Shown here piece by piece: positions 29,349-38,740 of a stretch of 64,000 bases of DNA. The notes under the pieces are model-generated. The model was not told the origin of the DNA and made no database searches. It saw only the letters and a list, made by a program, of their open reading frames with translations. This stretch comes from Cladorhizidae sp. MBARI D1340-BT2 (lineage: Eukaryota > Porifera > Demospongiae > Poecilosclerida > Cladorhizidae), in assembly GCA_028752905.1 (NCBI GenBank), contig JAQNBH010000011.1, positions 29,829,017 to 29,893,016 of the forward strand, in the 5' to 3' direction. The position numbers and the translations under genes were made by a program. Each line of letters opens with the position of its first letter. Positions within the stretch are counted from its first letter, which is position 1.

Positions 29349-29786
29349 TGTCGTGCCCCGACATCACTAGCCAGCTACCTCGTTAACACTTCATTCCTCA
29401 CTGAGGAATGGTGTGAATGAACCGTGGAGAGAACTGTGAAAAGGACTTATTAGATACCAATTGATCTTTGACTTTATACATGGCATATGCAGGCCTATGG
29501 CTCAGCCATACATTTACTTAGTCACTATACACACCATGATATCATAATAATGGAATTCACTTCAAAGGCTTGACCCAGAGTATTTAAACTCGGGTCTAGC
29601 CAGGTCACGCAGTTCAGTCTGTACCCAAACCTGTTGTCCGATGGAATTACAATAAATCTCTAAATTCCTCTGAGAACCTTCCAGGAGACTCCAGTTGAGA
29701 CTGTACTCTGGTGGCAGCATTACCAGGGCTACCAGTTGCCTGTCTAGTAACCAGGAGCGAACCCCAGGTAGCTAAGAAACCCCACA
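29349..29786 (+). repeat. 5' LTR of Gmr1-type copy 1
   Basis: The 438-bp LTR starts TGTCG and ends CCCACA. The first 15 bases, TGTCGTGCCCCGACA, form a 5-bp-stem hairpin. A TATA-like TATTTAAA is at 29581 and AATAAA at 29651-29656. Compared with the 3' LTR, single-base differences occur near 29420, 29627 and 29759. Confidence 0.93.
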
Positions 29787-29788
29787 CT

Positions 29789-29802
29789 TGGTGGCAGCGG
29801 TG
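29789..29802 (+). other. Primer-binding site, probably tRNA-Leu
   Basis: TGGTGGCAGCGGTG starts two bases after the LTR. Its reverse complement matches the 3' end of animal tRNA-Leu (AAG/TAG anticodon), including CCA, as recalled from general knowledge. Gmr1-type copy 2 has the same site. Confidence 0.75.
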
Positions 29803-29889
29803 ACTCTACTGTTGGAGAAGAAACGCACCACGCCAGGACGCTACAACTGTCTAAGCCACCCTTTTCTTCCTACTTCTTTTCTCTGCACC

Positions 29890-30612
29890 ATGTCTCACTC
29901 TGATGAGGAGGTCGAGCCGCGCAACCTCAGGAGCGCTAAGAGCAGGACTGACCGTCGCCAGTTCCCAGAAGACCAGGAGGAAGGGGAGAGGAGCACAAAA
30001 CACTCTGCTACCTCTTCAGAGCCCACTAGAACGGTTCAAGATCCATTGGAGGCACTCCACTCGTCCATGGCGCTGCTAATGAAATCGATGACCCTGGAGA
30101 GGGAAAGTCGTATCCTAGACGAAAAGTGGAGGAGACAAGAAGATGAGGACAGGAAAAAGATGGAGGAGGAGCGGCTGAAAGAAGACAAGACACTAACCAA
30201 GCTTAAAGAGCTTCAGCTCCAGATGCAGGAGGAAGAGTGGTTGGACCGCAAGAGGGAGAAAGAGAAGAGGAGAGCAGCAGATGTCGTGGAGAGAGAGATA
30301 GAGAAGAAGAAGACATGGACACTGGCAGCACTCCAACGATTCGACCAGCATGTTGACCCAGAGGCCTACCTCCAATCTTTCGAGATGTCAATGAAGGAGG
30401 GCATCATCCCAGAGGTTGAGTGGCCATCCATCCTTCGGAAGCAAGCAGTTGAGAAAATCACAGACATTTTAATGGAGATGGATCTCACTCTGAATTATGC
30501 TAACATTCGGGAAGACCTACTGGAGAGGCTCGGATGCACAAAGGCAAAAGCCAGGCGACAGGCTTGGACGGCTAAGCTCGGCGAGAACCAGTCACCCAGG
30601 AGCTTCCATTGA
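29890..30612 (+). pseudogene. gag: Gmr1-type copy 1 gag, N-terminal part, ends at a premature TGA
   Basis: Gag forms the particle that packages the element RNA. The ATG at 29890 (ACCATG context) was chosen over the upstream non-ATG extension of the frame. The product opens MSHSDEEVEPRN, then has a strongly charged coiled-coil-like region (about residues 72-145, rich in E, K, R) and the start of the capsid domain (PEAYLQSFEMSM), which aligns with copy 2 (PEAYLETFEAAM). The in-frame TGA at 30610-30612 (codon 241) falls in mid-capsid, and homology resumes immediately in the same frame. It therefore looks like a point nonsense mutation rather than a functional recoding site. The Gmr1 capsid is the proposed ancestor of the vertebrate SCAN domain. 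Confidence 0.88.
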
Positions 30613-32277
30613 CCTCTCCACAGGTATTTCAAGAAGCTGACCAGAGACATTACAACGCCAGAGCAAGCAGCAAGAGAGCTCTTCTTGGGAGCAGTTAACC
30701 TCCACTATTCAGCTGAAGTTTGCCATTCACTGAGAGAGAAGGAGAACCGGTCGGTGGAGGGGATGCTGGCAGACTTAGACGCTCAGTGGGAGGCACGATC
30801 TCTACCACGCCGGACATACATGACCAGAGACAGGATGCAGAAGCCATGGCAGAAGAGACAGCAGGACCAACCCACTCCAGCGGAGACAGGTGAGCCCTAT
30901 AGCAAGGGTAACAGCGGGTTTGGTTCCCCCGGGCAAGCCTGGGGTGGCAAGAAGGGTAGCCAACCCAACCAGGACGCCCAATCTAATAATTCTAGAGGCA
31001 GAGCAATCACATGTTTTAACTGTGGGAAGCAGGGCCACATTAAGGCTGAGTGCCCTGAACCACTAGTGAAGCTAGCCAGACTCTCAGCAGCAGTTGTGGT
31101 AAATGACCCATTTATGTGGGAAGGTACAGTGAATGGTGTTGCCTGTCCCATAATCCTGGACTCTGGGTCCCAGATGACAGCGGTACCAGGACGGCTAGTA
31201 GCTCCCGCCCAGTATACAGGGGAATTCGTGGGCATTAGACTAGCAGATGAATCACTCACTAGGAGAAAAATGGCAAAGGTTGATGTTATGATTAATGGGC
31301 ATAGCCAGGCAATGAGGGTTGTGGTTCTAGCTGAGGAGGCCAAAGAGACACTGTTGGGTCTTGATCACCCTCTTACTAGTTCATTGAGGCCAACCCTTGA
31401 TGAACCTCCAGTGCCTATGCAGGCCATCACACGCCAACAGGCTAAAGATGATGCAGTTGAACTAGCAGCTGATCTGCTGGCAGATAACATTGACCAATCC
31501 ATGGTTAAATGCTGCCCAGCCTCACCCACAACTGCAGTGGAGGTGCAAGTTCACACTGCACAACCCTTAGACAGCACTAGCTCAGGACCACCTCTCAGTA
31601 CCAGTCCTCCAGCAGTGGAAGAGTGTGGGTACGTAAACCCCACTGAAGGGCTGGACTCCTTTACCATTCCCCTAACCGGGGAAGGAGCAGTAACAGAGGG
31701 TAATGTTGAGGTGGATAGTAATGAGGATGGGGGGGGAGCTTCTACGGAAGTAGAAGTTGAGGCATTATGTTCCTTTGGAGCTGAGGGAGAGGGACCAGTA
31801 TCTGACCACCCACTCCCATCTCTTACTCAGAGTGAGGAGGGGATTCAAAAGCTGGTCGCTCAGCAGATGGGGGATGGCAGACTGCTTGAGTCGAGGAAGA
31901 AAGGGGAAGAAGAGAGGGACGGATTCTGTTTTAATGGGGATGGTGTGTTGACTAACTCAAAGTTGTGGGATACAGGTACGACGACTATCAGGGTAGTGGT
32001 ACCAACCTCTAGAGTCAGAGGTATACTTGACGTAGCCCATAGAGGTCTAGCAGGAGGGCACTTTGGGGTTAAGAGGATGCTGACAATCATTAATAGACAC
32101 TTTGTCTGGCCCAATATGAGGAAAGCCATTGGTGCCTACTGTGCAGCTTGTGCAGAATGCCAGAGAGCTGGGAAGGCTGCCAGTAGACGGGCCCCAATGG
32201 TAATCACCCCGACTATATCGGTACCATACCAACGCATGGCATTTGATTTGGTAGGCCCACTGCCCAGAACCAAGTAA
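30613..32277 (+). pseudogene. pol: Gmr1-type copy 1 gag C-terminus, protease and integrase N-terminal part
   Basis: This continues the frame of the upstream gag. In order it holds: the end of capsid (about 30613-30850); a CCHC knuckle CFNCGKQGHIKAEC (from 31012) that binds element RNA; an aspartic protease with active-site DSG in ILDSGSQMTA (about 31159); an acidic linker with no recognised domain (about 31400-31850); the HHCC zinc-binding domain of integrase (HRGLAGGH ... CAACAEC, about 32035-32160); and the first catalytic Asp in FDLVGPL. An in-frame TAA at 32275-32277 (codon 796) cuts the integrase core. Copy 2 has a sense codon in the same place (PRTKSGYRY), so the stop is a mutation. Confidence 0.9.
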
Positions 32278-34623
32278 GGCCATAGGTATGTCTTCACAGC
32301 TATGTGCCTTGGCACAAGATACCCCTATGCCATACCTCTCAAACGAGTGGATGCTCAGTCAGTGGCTGAGGCCATGATGGAAATTGTTTCCCACACCGGC
32401 ATACCCCAAGAAATTCTCCATGATCAGGGCCAAGTTTTTGTTTGCAAACTCACCCAGACCCTATGTAAAATGCTCAATATCACTCAACTAAAAACCACAG
32501 CTTATCACCCGCAAACAAACGGGATCCTGGAGAGGTGGCATGGCTGCCTCAAGGCCATGCTTAGGAAGCAGGAAGAGGGCCCTAGAGAATGGGACAGACT
32601 CTTAAAATACTGCCTCCTAGCTTATAGGGCCACCCCTCATGCTGCGACCGGGTTCTCACCATATGAGCTGGTCAATGGCCGCCCGCTTAGGGGTCCTTTG
32701 GAAGCCCTTAAGGACGGGTGGGTGACTGGTGAGCTGACTTTCACTAATAGCATAGACTGGGTAGAGGAACTTAGGGAGACCCTGACCCAGCTGCATGAGA
32801 CTGCCTGCGAACATGAAGAGAAGTTCAAACAGTCCACTAAGCTCTATTATGACAAAAGTACCTGTCAGAGGTCGTACGAGCCAGGGTCCATGGTATTGCT
32901 ACATACTCCTTCCATCTCAGCAAGCCTAGAGTCAGTCTGGGAGGGCCCTTACGAGGTGTTGAAAGTGCTCTCACCCACCTTGTACAAACTCTCAGTGCCC
33001 AACAAGAGGTCACACACTCTCACCACACACATAAATCGTCTGAAGGAATGGCAGATACCCCAGGCCAACTTGTTCAATGTGGTAGTGGCACAGGAGAGCC
33101 CAGGTAGCGAGGACCCAGTGGGGAAGGTAGTTATGGGTGAAGCCCACCTGACAGAGGAGCAATCCAGTTCTCTTAGTAGTCTTCTCACGGACTTCAAAGA
33201 TGTTGTTTCAACTGAGCTAGGCACTGCTAAGGGAACAGAACACGACATTAACACTGGCCAATCTGCACCAATCCACTCCTATCCTTATAGGGTTGCCCCA
33301 GGTTGGAGGGAGGAGCTAAGAAGCGAAATCCTTACCCTAGTCTCAGAAGGGACCTTAGTTCCGTCCAAAAGCCCGTGGTGTGCCCCAATGGTACCGGTGA
33401 GGAAAACGAGCGGAGTAATACGTCTATGTATAGACTTTCGCAGGCTCAACACAGCCACCCTTCCTGATCCATACCAAATGCCACGGGTGGATGACTTGCT
33501 TAGCAATGTAGCCGGTGCCCAATGGCTCTCTAAGTTAGACCTAAACAGAGGGTTTTACCAGGTACCCCTCACCAAACCCAGCCAGGCCAAGACATCATTC
33601 TGCTCGCCTTGGGGCAAGTTTGAGTTCACTAGAATGCCCTTCGGGTTACGGAATGCCCCGGCCACCTTCCAGCGCTGTATGGATGAAGCGCTGGGCCACC
33701 TGCATAACATCTCAAGCACATACATAGACGATGTTCTGATTTTTTCAGATAGCTGGGGTGATCATCTGTTGCACATTAGACAGGTATTGGTAGCTCTGAG
33801 AGATGCTGGCCTAACAGCCAAGCCCACAAAGTGCGTCTGGGGGGCACATTCCCTCACCTACTTAGGCCATCAGGTTGGTGTAGGGATGGTCTCAGTACCT
33901 AATGCCAGGGTGCACGCCATTAAAGAATTCAGAAAGCCAGTTTTTAAAAAGGATCTTAGGGCGTTCCTGGGGACGGTGGGCTATTACAGACGGTTTATCC
34001 CTGGGTTTGCTGGGAGGGCTAGCCCGCTGTTCACTTCCCTGAAAAAGGGCTCGCCTGACCGGCTGTGTTGGTCGAGTGAAATGTCTGATGCATTTATGTA
34101 CCTTACTACTGCCCTTTGCTCTGACAATGTTTTGTGGCTCCCTCGGGAGGAGGATGTGTTTCTCTTACAGACTGACGCTTCATACCAAGGAGTGGGTGCT
34201 GTTCTCTCTACCGTTCGAGATGGGGAGGAGCGTCCTATAGGCTACTTCAGCCGAAAACTCCTCCCTGCTGAGAGAAACTACTCCGCCACAGAGATTGAGT
34301 GCCTGGCAGTCGTCAGAGCCGTGGATCATTTTGCTATCCACTTGGTGGGACGTCACTTCGTTGTGGTTACCGACCATAGCGCCTTGACAGCTCTCATGTC
34401 CTCCAGACGGCTGAATGGTAGGTTGATGCGCTGGGTGTTGGCGCTCCAGGCCTACTCCTTTACCGTTCAGCACCGAGCAGGAGTCCGCCATCAGAATGCA
34501 GATGGCCTGTCCCGACAATCCTGGCAGGAAGACCAGCTTCTTCCGCCCTCTCCGGAGATGGAGCTCCACCTTAAGGAGGGGGGTGTGTCGTGCCCCGACA
34601 TCACTAGCCAGCTACCTCGTTAA
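32278..34623 (+). pseudogene. pol: Gmr1-type copy 1 integrase core, reverse transcriptase and RNase H
   Basis: Same frame as the two upstream pieces and open to 34623. Integrase: second catalytic Asp in HDQGQVF and Glu in NGILERWHG exactly 35 residues later, then a GPY-type C-terminal module (WEGPYEVLKVL, HINRLKEWQ, about 32938-33055). Reverse transcriptase: LCIDFRRLN, LDLNRGFYQVPL, the YIDD catalytic box (about 33723) and YLGHQV. RNase H: Asp/Glu residues in LQTDAS, TEIECLAV, VVTDHSAL and NADGLSR (34170-34515). The frame runs 38 bases into the 3' LTR before its stop. All visible catalytic residues are present, so the two upstream nonsense codons are the only obvious defects. It has no start codon of its own that makes biological sense. 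Confidence 0.92.
34573..34583 (+). other. Polypurine tract of Gmr1-type copy 1
   Basis: AAGGAGGGGGG lies two bases before the 3' LTR, the usual place for the plus-strand primer. Confidence 0.8.
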
Positions 34624-35023
34624 CACTTCATTCCTCACTGAGGAATGGTGTGAATGGACCGTGGAGAGAACTGTGAAAAGGACTTATTAGATACCAATTG
34701 ATCTTTGACTTTATACATGGCATATGCAGGCCTATGGCTCAGCCATACATTTACTTAGTCACTATACACACCATGATATCATAATAATGGAATTCACTTC
34801 AAAGGCTTGACCCAGAGTATTTAAACTCGGGTCTAGCCAGGTCACGCAGTTCAGTCTGTACCCAAAACTGTTGTCCGATGGAATTACAATAAATCTCTAA
34901 ATTCCTCTGAGAACCTTCCAGGAGACTCCAGTTGAGACTGTACTCTGGTGGCAGCATTACCAGGGCTACCAGTTGCCTGTCTAGTAACCAGGAGCAAACC
35001 CCAGGTAGCTAAGAAACCCCACA
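34586..35023 (+). repeat. 3' LTR of Gmr1-type copy 1
   Basis: 438 bp, the same length as the 5' LTR and about 99.3% identical by eye. It is followed directly by the CATGG target duplicate at 35024-35028. Confidence 0.93.
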
Positions 35024-35028
35024 CATGG

Positions 35029-35310
35029 TATGGTATGAAGCTTGTTTGGTGGTTGAGTTGTCAGGCTGTTATTCCTGACATATACTAACTGGTCACATGT
35101 ATTGAACCGATTAGGGAACAAAGTTGTTGTTTTTACCAATATTTTGGTGCTGTTCTATGGTGTTCTTCTATGTAGCATATTTCACACCAATTACAAATAT
35201 GAATGTGCTATAACTTGTTAGTCAACACCTTCAACAGCTTGCGAAAACTCCCTTAGAAAACTTGTTTGGGCCAAAAGTTGGGGGGGTTATGGCCCCCCCC
35301 AGCCCACCCA
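35029..35310. other. Right subterminal region of the hAT element
   Basis: Non-coding remainder of the hAT element after the retrotransposon. It ends in a G-tract/C-tract pair (GGGGGGG near 35281, CCCCCCCC near 35293) just inside the right inverted repeat. No reading frame of note. Confidence 0.6.
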
Positions 35311-35325
35311 GAAATTACCCCCCTG
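35311..35325. repeat. Right terminal inverted repeat of the hAT element
   Basis: GAAATTACCCCCCTG is the exact complement of the left end. The duplicated CAGCT follows at 35326-35330. Confidence 0.9.
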
Positions 35326-36537
35326 CAGCTGATGCAACCTAGGTATAGCCAGGCAGTTGATACAACCTAGGTATACCCAGACAGTTGTGGCAAACAAGGT
35401 ATACCCAGGCAGTTTATCCAACCTGGGTATACCCAGGCAGTTGATGTAACCTAGGTATACCCAGGCAGCTGATGCAACCTAGGTATAGCCAGGCAGTTGA
35501 TACAACCTAGGTATACCAGGCAGTTGATGCAACCTAGATATACTCAGGCTACAACCTAGGTATAGGCAGTCAATTGATGCAAACTAGGTATACCCAGGCA
35601 TTTGATGCAACCAAGGTATACACAGGCAATTGATGCAACCTAGGTATACCCAGGTAGATGATGCAATTAGGTATACCCAAGCAGTGAATGCAACCTAGGT
35701 ATACCCAGATATCTGATGCAACATAGGTATACCCAGGCAGTTGATATAACCAAGGTATACCCAGGCAGCTGATGTAACTTAAGTATATACAGGCAATGGA
35801 TGCAACCTAGGTATACCCAGGCAGTTGATGTAACCTAGGATACCCAGGCAGCTGATACAATCTAGGTATACCCAGGCAATGGATGGAACCTAGGTATACC
35901 CAGGCAGCTGATACAATCTAGGTATACGCAGGCAGTTGATGCAACCTAGGTATACCAAGGTAGCTGATACAATCTAGGTATACCCAGGCAGCTGATACAA
36001 TCTAGGTATACACAGGCAATTGATGGAACCTAGGTATACCCAGGCCACTGATACAACCTAGGTATACCCAGGAAGTTGTTGCAACTTAGGTATACCCAGA
36101 CAGCTGATGCAACATAGGTATACCCAGGCAGTTGATGCAACCTAGGTATAGCCAGGCAGCTGATGTAACCTAAGAATACACAGGCAATGGATGCAACCGA
36201 GGTATAGCCAGGCATCTGATGCATACTAGGTATACTCAGGCAATTGATGCAACCTAGGTATACCCAGGCAGCTGATGCAACCTAAGTATACCTAGGAAGC
36301 TGATACAACCTAGGTATACTCAGACAGTTGATGCAACCTAGGTATACCCAGGCAGCTGATACAATCAAGGTATACCCAGGCAATTGATGGAACCTAGGTA
36401 TACCCAGGCAGCTGATACAAGCTAGGTATACCCAGGCAGTTAATGCAACCTAGGTATACCAAGGCATCTGATACAATCTAGGTATAACCAGGCAATTGAT
36501 GCAATCTAGGTATACTCAGGCGGCTGATACAACCTAG
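35326..36537. repeat. Satellite A, block 2
   Basis: 1212 bp of the same 28-bp repeat, in register with block 1 once the hAT element is removed. Monomer order resembles 25.4-26.2 kb (for example the ATTGATGGAACC and CATCTGATGCATAC variants). No gene. Confidence 0.95.
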
Positions 36538-36949
36538 TGTCAGGGGCCGCCTGACATGGCCAAGCATGGCCATAACCTGTAGCTCGAGGTAGCTTATATC
36601 TGTTAGTTCTAATTAGCTAACCATGGTTAATTACTGTTAATTGATGTGGTTCACACCTGGATTTATACAGGCTTATGTGTCTCTACCTGTCATCTGTATG
36701 TTTGACTTTGGACTGTGCATTATAAGGTGTTAGCCATATGTCACTTACTGTGTGAGGCTGGGAGTGGTTATAAAAAAACCTGCCAGCCAAACTGTTTTAG
36801 TCTACTGTTGTTGCTTTGAGTAATAAAACTTAGTCTAACTTTATACCCTAAATTTCTCTGGGTAGACTAGGCGACTTACTCCTAGCTGTTAGGGTCTGGT
36901 GGCAGCAATACCTACCATATTGGGACTAGGCAGAAGTTGAACCCCAACA
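36538..36949 (+). repeat. 5' LTR of Gmr1-type copy 2
   Basis: It begins TGTCAGGGGCCGCCTGACA, a 7-bp-stem hairpin like that of copy 1. TATAAAA lies at 36769-36775 and AATAAA at 36822-36827. The end is set at ACA (36949) by analogy with copy 1; 36951 is also possible because there is no second LTR for comparison. Confidence 0.85.
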
Positions 36950-36951
36950 CA

Positions 36952-36964
36952 TGGTGGCAGCGGT
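36952..36964 (+). other. Primer-binding site, probably tRNA-Leu (copy 2)
   Basis: TGGTGGCAGCGGT is identical to the first 13 bases of the copy 1 site and complementary to the expected 3' end of tRNA-Leu. Confidence 0.75.
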
Positions 36965-37014
36965 TCTCAAGAATTTCAATCAGCCATCATCATATCAACC
37001 GCTATTTCACAGCC

Positions 37015-38148
37015 ATGAACCAGCCAAGACCTTACAACACTAGATCTGGACAGCAAGAGGAGCCACGCGCAGGGGAGATGGCTGCTGCTTCCCAACCTTC
37101 AGCCCGACTAGGAGGAGAAGACTTGCCGATGGACATGCGCCCATGCCTAGATGATAACCTCTTCTCTGAATTTGTGGAGGGAAACCCACCTTCTCCAACG
37201 CAAACTACTTCCCAGGATCCTATGGCAATTTTGGCGCAAGCTATGACTGCCTTGATAGCCTCTTCAAATGATGACAAAAGATTTTGGAGAGAGAGACAAA
37301 TCAGGATGGAGAGGTTTGAGGAACTCAGTACTCGAAGAGGCAACACTGCAATTGAGGAACAAGCTAGAGCTGGGGAACGTAAGGAAGCATTGTTCAAGGC
37401 GGAACAGCTTGCCAGGAAGAGGTCCAACATACTTCACAATTTGCAGAAGTTGGATGACTCAACAGACCCCGAAGCATACCTAGAGACATTCGAGGCGGCC
37501 ATGACAGATGGATCTTTCGACCAAAAGGACTGGCTGTCTATCCTGAGGAAGTTGCTGACGGGTAAGGCATTGTCCTTCTTCCGGGAGCTGGCAGTAACTG
37601 AGGAGACCCCCTACCTGTCCTTCAAAACCTCGTCTCTGGAACGGATGGGTTGCACCATCAAGCAGGCGAGGAAGATGCTATGGAGTAACCATCTGGGCAA
37701 CAATACTAGCCCACGAGAACACCTTCAGCCTATCCTCAGAGCCATCACCAGGTTAGGAGAGAACCTGAAAACCAAAGCAGATTTCACAGCTGAACTGTTT
37801 CAGGGATGTCTATCTGCTTATTACTCTCCCGACACAATTTACAACCTGCGGCATAGTGACCCAAAGGACTCCTTCCAGATGGTTGAGGAACTACAAGCTA
37901 TGTGGAAATCAAAGCCGACATGGGAGCCTGGCAGGATGCACAAGCTGAGACCAGACGCCCATACGCTCTACAGCCAACCTAGACGTCACAGAGAAGGATG
38001 GACTGCCCCCAAAGATGCCAACCGGACATCCTTCAGAGAAGGTGAGCCTCCTAAAAGTAAGGGCGGGGCTGGGTCAGCTGGGGGTAAGCTGGGGAGAGGG
38101 CCGAAGGGAAACCCTGCACGGTACCAGTTCTCAGGCTGGGCAGGCTAG
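37015..38148 (+). pseudogene. gag: Gmr1-type copy 2 gag
   Basis: The frame starts MNQPRPYNTRSGQQ at 37015 and codes for 377 residues. A charged helix-prone N-terminal half (about residues 90-150) precedes the capsid domain: PEAYLETFEAAM, WLSILRKLLTGKALSFF, then ELFQGCLSAYY ... SFQMVEELQAMW, the part related to the SCAN fold. The frame ends at TAG 38146-38148 just before the zinc knuckle, which lies in the next frame. In copy 1 this join is in one frame, so a small indel near 38115 is the simplest explanation; programmed frameshifting is less likely. Confidence 0.88.
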
Positions 38149-38560
38149 AGGAGGTGCATGCTATAATTGTGGGAAGTTGGGACACTTTAAGAGAGATTGT
38201 CCTGAGGCTAACACAACTCTGCGTATGATTCAATTTGAATCTGATGAGGATCCTGCTGGAAGACTCATCAAGCAAGTGGGTACCATAGGTGGTAGGACAG
38301 GTCGCATGCTGGTGGATACAGATGCTAGTCGAACCACTGTACCTGCTAGATTCATAGACCCAGATCAATACACGGGTAATGAGAGAGCAAGGCTAGCCCA
38401 CTTTGGCACTGTTAATATGCCCACAGCCACAGTAAACATCAAAGTGGACGGGTTTGCGAAGTCCATGGAGGTTTTTGTTGCTAGAAAAGATGCTCCACTT
38501 ATATTACTGGGTATGGATCACCCAGCAGTAAAGGTTTGGGTTAACCAACGTTCCATCCCG
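38120..38560 (+). pseudogene. Gmr1-type copy 2 zinc knuckle and protease
   Basis: Frame 2 relative to the window. The CCHC knuckle CYNCGKLGHFKRDC starts at 38159. The protease region reads MLVDTDASRTTVPARF, where the active site is normally D-T/S-G; here the Gly is Asp, which should abolish activity. PLILLGMDHP near 38500 corresponds to TLLGLDHP in copy 1 and marks the protease C-terminal part. The frame then runs into the 18-bp minisatellite. Confidence 0.85.
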
Positions 38561-38740
38561 TACTTGATCAGGGTGATGTACTTGATCAGGGTGATGTACT
38601 TGATCAGGGTGATGTACTTGATCAGGGTGATGTACTTGATCAGGGTGATGTACTTGATCAGGGTGATGTACTTGCTCAGGGTGATGTACTTGATCAGGGT
38701 GATGTACTTGATCAGGGTGATGTACTTGATCAGGGTGATA
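38561..38740 (+). repeat. 18-bp minisatellite, 10 copies, inside the pol linker
   Basis: Ten head-to-tail copies of TACTTGATCAGGGTGATG occupy exactly 180 bp. One copy has CTTGCTCAGG and the last ends GATA. In the frame that continues into integrase they encode repeats of LDQGDV. The unit is a multiple of three, so expansion or contraction keeps the frame. Copy 1 has no such repeat. Confidence 0.95.

Larger units (their letters stand above)
29349..35023 (+). mobile_element. Gmr1-type Ty3/gypsy LTR retrotransposon, copy 1 (complete structure)
   Basis: This is a 5675-bp element with two 438-bp LTRs. The CATGG target duplication lies at 29344-29348 and 35024-35028. A tRNA-Leu-type primer site follows the 5' LTR and a purine tract precedes the 3' LTR. 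Its single gag-pol frame has the order Gag, protease, integrase, reverse transcriptase, RNase H. Integrase before reverse transcriptase is the hallmark of the Gmr1 group of metazoan Ty3/gypsy elements (Goodwin and Poulter; Butler and colleagues). The LTRs differ at only about 3 positions, so insertion into the hAT element was recent. Two in-frame stops break the polyprotein. Confidence 0.93.
26288..35325 (-). mobile_element. hAT-superfamily DNA transposon interrupted by an LTR retrotransposon
   Basis: The ends are perfect 15-bp inverted repeats beginning CAGGGGGG (26288-26302 and 35311-35325). CAGCT is duplicated on both sides (26283-26287 and 35326-35330). Removing the insert together with one CAGCT restores an uninterrupted 28-bp register of satellite A. 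Without the retrotransposon at 29349-35023 and its target duplicate the element is about 3.36 kb, a normal hAT size. The broken transposase gene lies on the minus strand at 26557-29091. Most hAT elements make 8-bp duplications, so the 5-bp one is unusual, although hAT groups with 5- or 6-bp duplications are known. Superfamily assignment rests on the protein. Confidence 0.9.

Noticed and set aside
30610..30612. Functional stop-codon readthrough between gag and pol in copy 1
   Set aside because: The TGA lies inside the capsid domain, not at the Gag-protease border, so it is a nonsense mutation.
26280..35333. 8-bp target duplication for the hAT element
   Set aside because: AGACAGCT on the left does not match CAGCTGAT on the right; only CAGCT repeats.
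38060..38160. Programmed gag-pro frameshift in Gmr1-type copy 2
   Set aside because: Copy 1 encodes the same join in one frame and copy 2 has other random frame breaks, so an indel is simpler.
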